Assembly: GCF_003265155.1 (NCBI RefSeq)
Contig: NZ_QKVO01000001.1
Span: 62,001-126,000, forward strand
From: Mycoplasma wenyonii
Lineage (GTDB): Bacteria; Bacillota_I; Bacilli_A; Mycoplasmatales; Mycoplasmoidaceae
Direction: 5' to 3'
DNA length: 64,000 nt
The position numbers and the translations under genes are program-made. Positions 11,207 through 20,875 of this stretch are shown here, one piece after another. Position 1 is the first letter of the stretch, and each line of letters opens with the position of its first letter. The notes under the pieces were generated by a model. That model saw only the letters and a list, made by a program, of their open reading frames with translations, ran no database searches and was not told where the DNA came from.

Positions 11207-11932
11207 CTAACTACTTTGTCTTAGAAATCCAATATCTTCGTTAAAAATAAGGAAAATATTTCCTGTTGAAGGTGTTTCTAAATTAACTGTTTTTACCAAG
11301 AAAGTTTTACTGTTAGCTTCAGCTTGCCATATATCACCTCTTTTACCTGTTATTGAAGAAGGGGAGAGCGCGTCACTAGAAAAACTCACTGTACCGTTGT
11401 CACTTGAACCCGTTGTTTCTGTTGTCATCTTAAATTTTGTTACTGCATTTCCGCTTGAAAATAATTCACTAGGGAATAATCCTGCTCAATTATTTGATCA
11501 TTCATCAACAGAATCTTTATTAGTTCCTGAGCAAGAAACCAGAAAATAAGACTTGTTGTTTATCAAGTTGTAAAAAACATCATTCAAGTTTTTAGAGTTA
11601 ACAATACTGCAGTTTTCTTTCTCTTTAACTGGTAATGCAGGAGCTAATGGCTCAGCTTCATCTTTCGCCCGAACAGTTTGATCTGGCTCAGAAATTTGAT
11701 CAGTTTGTTCCGGATCAGTAGGACTAGCTGTAACACCTTCTGAAGTAACTATAGGTGCAACTTCTTGTGTTACGTTATCGCTTGAATTTACACTAGCAAG
11801 GATTGTATCGCCCCCCCCAACTAAGGTACTTTGCTGGCCTGTTTGTCGAAGAGTTACAGCGACAGTTGTTCCTCCACCTACTCCAACTACCCCTCCAGTA
11901 ACAGCAAGAATAGCCTTAAGATAAGTTTTCAA
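11207..11932 (-). CDS. Membrane-anchored, Thr/Ser/Glu/Pro-rich surface protein with in-frame G tract
   Basis: 241 aa. The N-terminus MKTYLKAILAVTGGVVGVGG is a basic start plus a glycine/valine-rich hydrophobic anchor. It is followed by an extended acidic, Thr/Ser/Pro-rich linker (about residues 48-100) and a small C-terminal domain with two cysteines (ENCSIVNS, LVSCSGT). An 8-G tract (11811-11818, C on the plus strand) codes for Gly-Gly-Gly directly after the anchor, so slippage would cut off the outer domain. The frame is open as written. TGA codons occur as Trp. No family recognised; a phase-variable surface protein is inferred. Confidence 0.75.
11811..11818 (-). repeat. 8-G homopolymer at codons 38-41 of the surface protein
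   Basis: Eight C on the plus strand, so eight G in the coding strand. It lies just after the membrane anchor of the gene at 11207-11932 and is in frame as written. Confidence 0.88.
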
Positions 11933-11997
11933 AAGTTAAAAACCTGCTTTTCTTTAAATTTACAGAAATCAAATTACAGAAATATTAGAAAAGACTT

Positions 11998-13163
11998 TTA
12001 ATCTAAACTCTCAACTCAACATTTTTGCATTCTCAAAAGCCTCTTAATTATCTGTTCATTACTTTTTTGCAACTCAAAAATAGGTTCACAGAAACTATTG
12101 AATTTGTCAATTAAAGATTGGGGAGGGAGCTTAACTTTAAAAGATAAAAATCTATTTAAATCAAAAGCTATTTTGGCTGTGGACATATTAATCAGTCTTT
12201 TTAATTGTCAAATGTTTTCCCTAATCAAAAAATAAATAAAAGTTATGGGGAGATTATCTTGATGCCCCCCCTGCGAGCTAGATTATTAGAAATTCCTCAA
12301 AAATTAGTATTCATAGTTAATTCTGAAGAATTCACATAAATCTTTCCTAATTGAGAGCTACTGGCATTATGTATAAAGATCAGATCTTTGGGAGATACCA
12401 CATGACAATTGGCTCTTCTGAACCCCTCTTTAGTTAATGACTCTTCTGTTTTATCTACAAACTTAAACCCTTTCTTAGAAATATCTCTTACTTGTAATCA
12501 AGGAATTCCTCTCTCTTTGCAGAAATATTTCTTTTCTTGTTCTAGGTTTCCTCGAGGGGGCCGGCCTCCTCTAATAATGGTGAATAACTCTCCAAAATTC
12601 TTAATTGTGTAATCACTTAAGTTATCAAACAATATATGGAAATAAGCAGTCATTTGTTTCTCAAATAATTCATTAATTCTTCTCTTTAGCTCTATATATC
12701 TAGTTACTGTTTGATATTTCTTGACTATTCTTTCTTGTTTATTTAAAGGGGGAATGGAGATAGGTAATTCTCCAAAATTTTTTCAACTAAGCTCTTCTCT
12801 AACTCCTCCTGTAGCAGAATATCTAACAATTTTGTCTGTAAGTGTCTTTTTGAAGAAGAAATCAAGATAAAAGTGATTTATCTGTGGATTATTTATTTGA
12901 AAGACTACATAAGTGGTAGAAATTTGAATTTTGTCTAATTCACTGTTAAAAGCGAGGGAGAGTTTATCTCCATTTCGCGCTGTAGAAGGTTTGTAACAAA
13001 ATTGCCCTCTTTTTACTAATTGAAAAGGAACCTTAATCCTATCTAAATTAGTTATGTGAGTTTCTGTAAAACATTTATCTACACTTAAACCTTTAACTGG
13101 AATGTTTTTGTCATAAGGAATTACTTCTTTGACTCTTTCTATGTAGTCTCCTAATTTACTCAC
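11998..13163 (-). CDS. hsdS: Type I restriction specificity subunit HsdS, phase-variable and out of frame
   Basis: The S subunit sets the DNA target of type I restriction-modification through two target recognition domains (TRDs). The first TRD ends in LPISIPPLNKQERIVKKY, a typical HsdS conserved-helix start. The second begins YTIKNFGELFTIIRGG and runs through HNASSSQLGKIYV and MNTNFWGIS. At a 7-G tract (12265-12271) the frame as written turns into IKIISP and stops at TAA 12243, giving 306 aa. One extra G gives ITFIYFLIRENIWQLKRL, then VKLPPQSLIDKFNSF and EPIFELQKSNEQIIKRLL, ending TAA at 11998: 388 aa with an ideal HsdS C-terminus. No hsdM or hsdR is in the window. Confidence 0.9.
12265..12271 (-). 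repeat. 7-G tract switching hsdS off
   Basis: Seven G on the coding strand within the second TRD. Eight (or five) G would join the two parts of the gene in one frame of exactly 389 codons including the stop. Confidence 0.9.
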
Positions 13164-13237
13164 ATTTATCTAAGGAATAAAGGTTTGTATGTTTTTGAAA
13201 GAAAGAGTCTGTTATTGATACTAAAGATTAAGAGAAA

Positions 13238-14224
13238 CTAGCTTTTAGTAGGGTTTTCCAGAATGTACTTAAAGACTTCTTGTATCTTTCCTTGTTTTAT
13301 TTGATTGATCATAGTTTCATATTGTTGAGGGGAGTAACTCTCTTTTTTATGCGGTTCTAGTTTGTCTGAAATAACTAGTAATTGTCCTATCTTATTTAGG
13401 CTTGCAATAGGCTTAGTGTGATACTCTATTGCCTCCAATACATCTGAGTCTAACTTAAATGTTTTTTCTAGATAGTATTTAGCTACAGGGCCATGAAGGC
13501 TTCATAGCTCTGATTCTAATTCCTTTTTAGGTTTAGAGTAGATCTTGGTTGCATAGTTTAGGAGTTTGGTTGTAGATCAATTCTTCGCAAAGTCATGATA
13601 GGCACAGCTCAGTAATAGCTTTGATTTAGTTAAGTCATCTAGAGCACATCATATAGCTATTTGATTTGCAAAATCTAAGACTCTTAAGGTGTGTTCAAAT
13701 CTATCTTCAGATTCTTCTTTTCTGGCTCTTTTTAGAGCATCCATTCAAGACTTCTCTGGTTCAGGGGAAGCCATATGTATTCTCTTTCAGTTTTGACCCC
13801 CTAGAGAAAGGTCTAAGCTCTTTTTATGTTTGTTAGTGAAGAGAAGGAAGGTATAAGAGTTAGAAAGAGTTTCTAACTTTCACTTGATGTGGTTTATAGC
13901 TAAGGTTTCAATTAAGAAGGTAGTTTCTTTAGGTAGAGAGCTGTATTTGCTATTTATTAGGGATTGAACATAGTCTCTACATTTTTCAGGATCTACTAGG
14001 TCTTGTCCTTTAGGAATTTCAAAGAAGTTAATAGATGTCGAAGGGTTAGATAGCTTTACATTCAACTCTACTTGTTGCTCGAAAAAAACTAGTTTCTTAT
14101 CAGTAACATTGGGACTTAATCCTTTTTTGTAGAAGTCAATAGAGTCTATTTGAAAGTGTTCAAACAGGGTCTTAAATACTTCTGGATAGGCTAGGGAATA
14201 ACTACTGATATAGATTAGTTTCAT
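13238..14224 (-). CDS. YqeK-type HD hydrolase with degenerate NadD-like N-terminus
   Basis: 328 aa. The C-terminal half is an HD domain of the YqeK type, whose characterised members hydrolyse diadenosine tetraphosphate: RFEHTLRVLDFANQI, CAYHDFAK, LHGPVAKYYLEK, EAIEYHTKPIASLNKIG and VISDKLEPHKK. In many mycoplasmas this domain is fused to nicotinate-nucleotide adenylyltransferase NadD. Here the N-terminal ~170 residues (MKLIYISSYSLAYPEVF) lack the usual G-G-x-F-D-P and H-x-G-H nucleotidyltransferase signatures, so NAD synthesis activity is doubtful. ATG 14224 overlaps the ptsG stop by one base (TAATG), implying co-translation. Confidence 0.75.
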
Positions 14225-16038
14225 TAAATAGTTACTGTCTCTTTTGAATTAGCGTAACTTAAGAGAGTTGTGTTAATCTCTTCAGCTTTAGGACCTACAA
14301 TCAACTGAACGTGATTGTCACTTACTCATTTAATGGCTATCACTCCAGCCTTCTTAAGTTCTGATTCTATCACTTTAGATTTATCTTTGATGTCGTATCT
14401 GAGTCTAGAGGCACAGTTCTTGTAGTTAGTTACATTATCTCAACCCCCTAGACCTCTTTTATAGGAAGCAATTTGTGGAGGTAATTCACTGTCTTCTGCA
14501 GAAACTGTTTCAGCAGAACTATCTACTTCCATATTGGTGTTAAGTTGTAATTCTTCTTTTAAATGCTTTTGTCTGAATAGGTAGAAGAATACTGCAAAGT
14601 AGACTACTGCTAGTCCAGCACCAACCACAGCTCATCAATAGAAGGTTGTACCTTTCTGTACAGGTATTACTCCATTGATTATTAGCTCAATAATCCCTCC
14701 AGAGAATGCTGTAGGAATATGAGCATTAGCTAATCGCATAGCCAAGAAAGAAACTCCACACATAGTTGTGTGGAATCAATAGAAGAGTCTAGGCATAGAG
14801 TACATAAAGCTGAACTCTATAGGTTCAGTAATACCTAGTACTACAGAATTCATCATTCCTGGGAATAGAGTCTTAGAAAGCTCTTTTCTCTTTTCTCCTC
14901 CCTTTTTAGAAGAGAGATAGATAGCTAATGCAGCTGCAGGTAAGGCAAACTGCATGATTGGGAATTTACCTTGTGTAAATCTACCTATGTGAATGGAGTT
15001 ACCATTATTTCCATTGCAGCGTTCAAATATCTTTGTACAACTAGGAAGAGCTAATGCGGAAGCACCCATTAAAGCATCTCCTTGTCATTGAAGAGAGTTA
15101 AGAGTTCCTCCCCCTAAACAACAACAGCAGGTAGTTCCTCCATTACAACCACCTGTACAACATTTTTTACATAGTTCTCCACCATTTTGCAGGATATCTC
15201 CCCCTAAAGGCGTGTATCAAAATAGAGAGGCAAATAAGTGATGAAAACCTGTGGGAATTAAGAGTTTTTCAAGAAAACCAAAGAAGAAGGCATCAGCCCC
15301 TTTTCCTTTAGCAATAAAGTTACCTGCATGGGATAAGCCTATTCCTATTCAGGGATAGAAGACTAGGAATAGTAAAGCTACAGGTATTACTGCAAGAGTA
15401 GTTAGTAATGGAAGTAATCTTTTACCTGAGAAATAAGCTAAACATGCTGGTAGTTTTATCTCTGAACAATTCTTGAATAGATAAGGGATTATTAACCCTC
15501 CAATAATCATTGGAGCAAAGATAGAGCAATTTAAGGTAGTAACTCCAAAGAATCTATGTATTAAATGGGAGGCTTGGTCTCTTCCTGCCCCTTTCCATAA
15601 GATTTGTAACTCACCATTTTTTTCAGTACAGCAAGGTAGTAGACAACCACACACTCCATTTGATGTACCACACTGACAAGTAGATTTGTTATTCTTACAG
15701 TTAGTAATGAAAGCTGAGTTAAAGTAGGTAAAGGTTAAGAATCCTAGTAAAGCACACCAAATAGCTATTCCCTCGTGTTTCTTAGTGAAGGCTAAAGCAA
15801 AAGAAATACATATGAGTAAAGGAAATGCTTGTAGTAATGGAAAAGCAATGGCCTGTATTGCCCTTCCAATTTGAGATGGAATATTTCCATTACCATCTTT
15901 ATTAACTATTCCTCCTATTGATAGGAATAAGCTAGTAATAGCCATGGAGGCAATTGGGAGCATGAAAGCTCCCGAAATGCCTGAAAGCTTAAGTTTTAGA
16001 TTACTACTATTGAGTTTTCCAAAGTTGAGCTTAGACAC
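14224..16038 (-). CDS. ptsG: PTS glucose-type permease, domains IIC-IIB
   Basis: Imports and phosphorylates glucose or a related sugar with phosphate from HPr/IIA. 604 aa. The IIC membrane domain shows GFLEKLLIPTGFHHLF and GITEPIEFSFMYSMP. The C-terminal IIB domain shows LGGWDNVTNYKNCASRLR with the phosphocysteine. No IIA domain is attached. Two cysteine-rich insertions lie in IIC loops: about residues 114-137 (seven Cys) and about residues 290-307 (eight Cys, including CCCC). These are unlike standard PTS permeases. The start is ATG 16038 and all TGA codons are Trp. Confidence 0.93.
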
Positions 16039-16157
16039 AGATACATACTAATTTAGGAAGAAAAGAAAGGTATTTTTCTTCCTTTTGGATAGTTAGTTCC
16101 TATTAGTGTATTGAAACAATTAAACTTTTTCTTTAAATAGTTTTAGAAAAACTAGAT

Positions 16158-16610
16158 TTGAAGGATTGTATTGAAAGGGCAGAACAGTTATTTTTAAACA
16201 CTGACAAAGTATGCAAGATAAGGAAGAATAAAAGACAAGTAGAACATACCTTTTTAGCTTTTTATAGAGCCAATATATTTCATCACAGGTTAAGTTATAA
16301 GTCTTTCTTTTCTAGAGAGTTAGTTCAAGCCTGAGAACTATATCTTAGTGAAATACAAACAGCTTTAGCTTTTTTGGGAGAGCATGAGAAGAAGTTCTTA
16401 GAAAGTTGTTACAACAATAGAGTAAGTAATAAGAATAGTTTTATTTTCTCTAGAGCTAATTATTACTGTTGTCTTAATAAGTACTCAGATAAGTTTCTAG
16501 ATTTATTTGACTATGAATTCTTTTATTGCAATATTTCTCAGATGAAACAAATATCTGATGTTTTATTGATTCCTGCAATGAATACACAAACAAATGGCAT
16601 TAATACTTAA
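16158..16610 (+). CDS. Conserved-looking hypothetical protein, ~150 aa
   Basis: Soluble basic protein with several cysteines and aromatic residues (HTFLAFYRANIF, FIFSRANYYCCLNKYS). It contains one TGA Trp at about 16334. The start is uncertain: the frame opens after a TAA at 16134, with ATA 16137 or TTG 16158 as candidates and no ATG until 16561. It is divergent from ptsG. No family recognised. Confidence 0.6.
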
Positions 16611-16718
16611 AGAATTTATGAATTAGTTTTTAGTTAATTACTAAAATTAAGGTCGTTTTTTAGTTAGAAAAGGCTCTAGACAAGACTTAGGTCTGGACCT
16701 GTTTAAGTCTTAAGAGTT

Positions 16719-17117
16719 TTGTTATTTTTTTTAGATGACTGAAACTGACATGGTTGTTTAGCGGCTGTTTTTGTTGTTATCGGTGCTGGGGCTATAACTT
16801 CAGCTTTTTGGCCGGGATTTTATAAAACTTACAAAACCAAAGATACTAAAGGTCTACCAATCAAACTTTTTGCATTATTTCTTCTTGTAGGTATTTTGAT
16901 GACCGCAGGGTCTATTGCAGGAATTTGTAAATCACCAGAATGAAAACCGGGGTATTTTAAAGGATGATGATTTGTATATCTGAACTTTTTCGTTATGTCA
17001 GTTAATGCATATACCGTGTTCCTTTGGTTTAAGAATAAAAGAATGGAAAGAAACAATAAAGATCAAAAATCAATTGTTCTTGACACTAGTATAGATACAC
17101 GGGTAGAAAATGCTTAA
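16719..17117 (+). CDS. PQ-loop / SemiSWEET-like membrane protein
   Basis: 132 aa with three hydrophobic segments. After the first comes WPGFYKTYKTKDTKGLPIK, the clearest PQ-loop-like motif in the window (Pro then a basic K-T-K-x-T-K-G run). The frame has no ATG. TTG 16719 is the best start and lies before an 8-T run (16725-16732). An ATG at 16735 belongs to another frame that stops after eight codons. Ends at TAA 17115, three bases before the next gene, and pairs with it as 4951/5434 do. Confidence 0.68.
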
Positions 17118-17120
17118 ATA

Positions 17121-17519
17121 ATGATTGTTTTTCTTAATGAAAACGGAAAAACTCCCGCTTTAGTTCTTATTGGCTTGGGAGCTTTCATCCTAAGTCTTAT
17201 TTCTTTTACACAATATAAAGGGGTGAAGGATACTAAAAATACTGTTTTTCTTGATAAAAAGTTCATGATTGGTCAGCTTTTTGCTTGTTTCTTTTTAGGA
17301 TTTGCTTGCATTTGGGGGATGTGTGATTGAAGTGATGTAAGTTATGGTTGCATTGATGCAGTATTGACTGCAATTAATTTGATTCTTTTCTATGTGAATT
17401 TCTATACATTGCGAGTTAAGCTTGCAAATATTGATGCAGCCAAAAAAGCGGGAATGACTGAAGCTGAACATTATGATAAAGTGATTGCACCATCTTTAAA
17501 ATTGCAAACCAATAGTTAG
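17121..17519 (+). CDS. PQ-loop / SemiSWEET-like 3-TM membrane protein, paralogue of 5434-5841
   Basis: 132 aa with three hydrophobic segments. The first is followed by FTQYKGVKDTKNTVFLDKKF, like the loop of the gene at 5434. The C-terminal half shares VNFYTLRVKLANIDAAKKAG and MTEAEHYDKVIAPSLKLQ with it almost position by position. Starts at ATG 17121 and ends TAG. It is probably co-transcribed with 16719-17117. Substrate unknown. Confidence 0.75.
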
Positions 17520-17570
17520 TTTTTAGTTACTTTAGAAAAACAAAGAAATTAATTAAAAGTATTTATTAGA

Positions 17571-17662
17571 GGAGACTTACCCAAGTGGTTAAGGGGGCAT
17601 CCTGCTAAGATGTTAGGTGGCTTATTTGCTGCGCAAGAGTTCGAATCTCTTAGTTTCCGCCA
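17571..17662 (+). tRNA. tRNA-Ser(GCU)
   Basis: Cloverleaf with acceptor stem GGAGACT/AGTTTCC, a long variable arm typical of tRNA-Ser, anticodon GCT in CTGCTAA, and an encoded CCA end. Confidence 0.95.
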
Positions 17663-17689
17663 GTTTATTAATTAACCAATTAATTATCT

Positions 17690-18112
17690 TTAACAGAAGA
17701 AGTTTGCTCAAAAAGATTTAGTTTCTACAAAATACTTAATCATTTTTGGGCTGTGTTCCTTAGGTTGGTCGGGTTTTGAATGGGAAAAAATTGTAGCTAT
17801 TTCTCCCCCACCTCCAACTACAGATTCCTGATTATTACCTAAATTTAGTCAAATTGTTGTATATTCGATACCTTTAGGATCTTTAAAATCTAAGTGTTTT
17901 TTGATACTCGCTGATTTCGCCTTTCCATCTTCAAAATATTTAAAAATGTCATTGTCTTTCAACTTTCTTTTCTTTCAGTTTTCTATAGGAATAATTAATT
18001 TATCATTAGTCAAATGAGCATAATCAAACTTATCAACTTTTATTGCAAAACCAGAGAATACTAGAGTTACAAAGCTAAAAGCTATCACAGAAAAGATTTC
18101 CTTAAGAAACAT
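17690..18112 (-). CDS. Unknown exported or anchored protein, 140 aa
   Basis: Starts at ATG 18112 with MFLKEIFSVIAFSFVTLVFS, a signal-peptide-like N-terminus. A lysine-rich soluble domain follows, with a Gly-rich turn (VVGGGGEIATIF). Three or more TGA Trp codons; TAA at 17690. It begins three bases after the stop of the C39 ABC exporter, so it is in the same operon and may be a partner (accessory or substrate). No family recognised. Confidence 0.68.
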
Positions 18113-18115
18113 ACT

Positions 18116-20140
18116 TTAAGAGATCAAAGATATTTGTCTTAAGTCAATATGGTTAATAAAGAATTGGCTTAGATTGAGATCATGTTCAGAACAAATTACA
18201 AAGTTCTTTTCAAAAATTAATGGAAATAATTTCTTAAATACAATCTCTCTAATAGCAGAGTTAATATGAGAAGTTGTTTCGTCTAATAACAAGATCTTTC
18301 TAGAAAGAGTACATAGATAAAGAAAATTAACAAACTGTCTTTGTCCATCACTAAGTTCTTTAGTTTTTAGTTTTTGATAGTCATAAATTCCTATTTGCTT
18401 AGCTAAAGTCAAAACAGTCTTAAGCCTTTCTTCACTTAAAGATTGCTTCAGTTTCAATCAGTCAAGTTCTAGAGCTTCTGATTTAGAGTTTTGATAGATA
18501 ACTAATTTATTAAGAGAACTCATTCAAAGACTAGATAGTCTAGTTCCATTAATAAAGATGGAATTAACTGCATCAGGTAACTTAGCAGAAATTAACTTGT
18601 ATAGAGTACTCTTGCCTATTCCAGAAGGCCCAGAGATAAAACTACTAGGATAGATGGACAAATTTAAGTTATGAAATATTGTTTTTTCTCCATTGTGATA
18701 ACTCAATCCTTTGATCTCAATTAATCTAGGCTCCAAAGGAAAAATATAAGCTTCACTCATTGTTATTGGTAAGTTGTCATTAAACAACAGATGTTTAAAG
18801 TGATTCACTGAGTTTTTATATTTAGCTCAATTCAAGCCATTAAGTATTAATTTGTCTAAAGCAGAGCTTAGTTGCATATAGGCAATTCCAGCAAGGATCA
18901 AATGAGAAATAGAAATACTTCTTGAAAAACATAGATATGCCCCTATAAAGTAAATTGAGCAATTTATCAATTGTGTCATAAAAAAATTCAGTTTTAGGAA
19001 CAAAGTCTTTTTTAACTGAAAGTTTTTATCAGTTAACTGTCACTCAGTTATTTCAGTACTTAGTGAACTATTTAGAAAAGAGAACTTGCTGAAATCTCAT
19101 TCATATTTCAGAAATTGATTTAGTTTGAAAATTAATTTCTGAATATTGACCTTATGTTTGAGTAACTTTCCTACTCCTGAATTATCTAGCTTATGAAGGA
19201 TATAGAAATTAACTGTCTTAGTAAATATCAAAACAATAATTAGGGTTAAGAATCAAGATTGCAGATAGATCAGATAGAAGATTATGAGAGAAGCAATCAT
19301 AACACTAGAGATCATTGTGCTCAGTAATTCACTGTAGAAGAGAGACATTGTCTCTATATACTCTTGAATCATTAGATATTGATTCTTAGATAACTTAGAT
19401 CAGAAATAGTTCTTTTTTCTCTCTAATCTATTCAGCAAGATACTGTATAGCTCTTTACAGTATCATTGCTTATCTTTGAAGTAATAAATAGACTTCAGAT
19501 ACTCTACTAGAGCTCAGATAAAGATAACTAGAATGGCAATAAAGATAATGGGGGCAATATTTTGTAAGTATTGGCTCTGTATCACATCCTCAAATACCAA
19601 TTTGTTAGTAACAAAACTAATAATTAGTAAGAAAAAAACTGTTAGCTCTAGAGATATATTTCTCAATAATCTAGAAGGCTTAAGAATAGAGATTTCTTTC
19701 TGGGAATAGTTAACTAATATTCTGGACTTACCAGAAGAATCAATCTTCTCTATTAGTAGTATCTTCCCAGAGAATATAGAAGCTAATTGTTGATAGTCAA
19801 CTCTGAATCTACCTAGTTCAGAGTCATATAACACACAAGTGCTTTGTGTTTTCTTAGCTATTACAAAGTGCTCAGCATTATTTCTATATAAGAGCATTAC
19901 AAAAAATCCTTGTAAAGGATTTGCCTGTAACTCTTTAATAGATAGCTTGTAAGCCTCTAAATGTATTCCATACTTTCTATTAATGGTTTCTAATTCAAAG
20001 ATAGAGATACCTCTTTCAGTGATATTTAGTTGATCGAATATCTCTGATCTACTTACTTCTCTGCCTAGAAAGTGATTAATTAATGATCTTGTAACGGAAA
20101 CACCACATTCATGTTCACTTTCTTGGTAGTAAATCTTCAT
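18116..20140 (-). CDS. Peptidase-C39-containing ABC transporter (peptide/bacteriocin exporter type)
   Basis: 674 aa with three parts. The N-terminal C39 cysteine peptidase shows YYQESEHECGVSVTRSL with oxyanion Gln6 and catalytic Cys12, His91 in NNAEHFVIAK and Asp106 in LYDSELG, so the catalytic set looks complete. A membrane domain with about five to six hydrophobic stretches follows. The C-terminal ATPase has Walker A GPSGIGKST, signature LSDGQRQ and Walker B ILLLDETTS. Such transporters cut GG- or GA-type leaders from peptides while exporting them. Starts at ATG 20140, divergent from the Cys-rich mini-protein at 20233. Confidence 0.88.
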
Positions 20141-20214
20141 ATAGTAGGCCTCGCCAATTCATTAATTAAGACAAAAACTAATAAAGAAATAAATATACAC
20201 TTAAGAAGTTTATA

Positions 20215-20220
20215 TATAAT
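20215..20220 (+). promoter_or_regulatory. TATAAT -10 element for the Cys/His-rich gene
   Basis: A perfect TATAAT lies 12 bases before ATG 20233 in the divergent region with the C39 exporter. This implies a very short or absent 5' leader. No good -35 box was found. Confidence 0.5.
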
Positions 20221-20232
20221 TAAGGTAAATCT

Positions 20233-20424
20233 ATGTCTTGTTGCTGTAAACATATGTGTCATCACTGTTGTGGTTCTTGTTGCTGTATGTCTTCTTGTTG
20301 CCACTCTCATCACCATCATTGTTGCTCAACTACTTCCAGTTGTTGTTCAGATTTTTGCGCTGAAGAAGAATCTTGTGGAAGTTGTTGCAAAGACTGTTCA
20401 GGACACAAAGGAAGCTTAAGTTAG
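20233..20424 (+). CDS. Cysteine/histidine-rich mini-protein
   Basis: 63 aa with 20 Cys and 9 His, mostly as CC, CCC and HHHH clusters (for example MSCCCKHMCHHCC, CCHSHHHHCC, CGSCCKDC). That suggests metal binding of a metallothionein-like kind, but no known family is matched. It has no signal peptide or membrane segment. Starts at ATG 20233 (or Met8 in the same frame) and is followed directly by a hairpin. It is divergent from the C39 exporter, which deals in cysteine chemistry, but a link is only suggested by position. Confidence 0.72.
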   Translation: MSCCCKHMCHHCCGSCCCMSSCCHSHHHHCCSTTSSCCSDFCAEEESCGSCCKDCSGHKGSLS

Positions 20425-20435
20425 GCTAGCTCTAA

Positions 20436-20454
20436 GCTTGGCTTTAAGCCAAGC
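20436..20454 (+). terminator. Hairpin after the Cys/His-rich gene
   Basis: GCTTGGCT, loop TTA, AGCCAAGC: a perfect 8-bp stem between the mini-protein stop and sufU. No T-run follows, so termination strength is uncertain. Confidence 0.6.
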
Positions 20455-20465
20455 AATTAAGCCTA

Positions 20466-20873
20466 ATGTATCAAGATATTGTTTACTCTCTCTCTGAAGT
20501 TACTAGATTCTATTCCAAAGAGCAAAAGAGAGGAATCTTAGTCAAACCAAGTCAAGAGTTAGGTTGTCAAGACAACATTCAAGTTCTCTTAAGCTCTAAT
20601 CCTTTTATTACAAATATTCAATTAGAGATGCAAGGATGTATCTTACTTAAAGCCTCTGTTAATGCTCTTTGCTTAGCTATTGAGAATAAGAGCAAAACAG
20701 AAAGTATTCAAATAATCGATAACTTTTTAAAGATGATTCAAGGAGAAAACTTTAACCCTGAATTCTTAACTGAGAGTCTAAAGATATTTGAAAAATTTAA
20801 ATTAGCTTTAAGCAGAAGAACTTGTCTAACACTAGGAGCCTTAGAGCTAAAAAAGACTATAGAAACTAACTAA
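20466..20873 (+). CDS. sufU: SufU/IscU-type iron-sulfur scaffold
   Basis: 135 aa NifU-N/SufU-like scaffold or sulfur acceptor. The three conserved cysteines are present in context: ELGCQDNI (with the following Asp), MQGCILLKASVNAL and SRRTCLTLGALELKK. It is the expected partner of the cysteine desulfurase at 25960-27012. Starts at ATG 20466 and ends TAA 20871. It is adjacent to or overlapping nfo. Confidence 0.87.
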   Translation: MYQDIVYSLSEVTRFYSKEQKRGILVKPSQELGCQDNIQVLLSSNPFITNIQLEMQGCILLKASVNALCLAIENKSKTESIQIIDNFLKMIQGENFNPEFLTESLKIFEKFKLALSRRTCLTLGALELKKTIETN

Positions 20874-20875
20874 TT

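Noticed and set aside
12409-12612. 67-aa plus-strand ORF
   Set aside because: Antisense shadow of hsdS.
16735-16761. ATG 16735 as start of the PQ-loop-like gene
   Set aside because: Stops after eight codons; the membrane protein is in another frame.
20111-20419. 102-aa ORF overlapping the Cys/His-rich gene in another frame
   Set aside because: Hydrophobic only because TGT/GTT repeats are read out of frame; the 20233 frame has a -10 box, ATG and hairpin.
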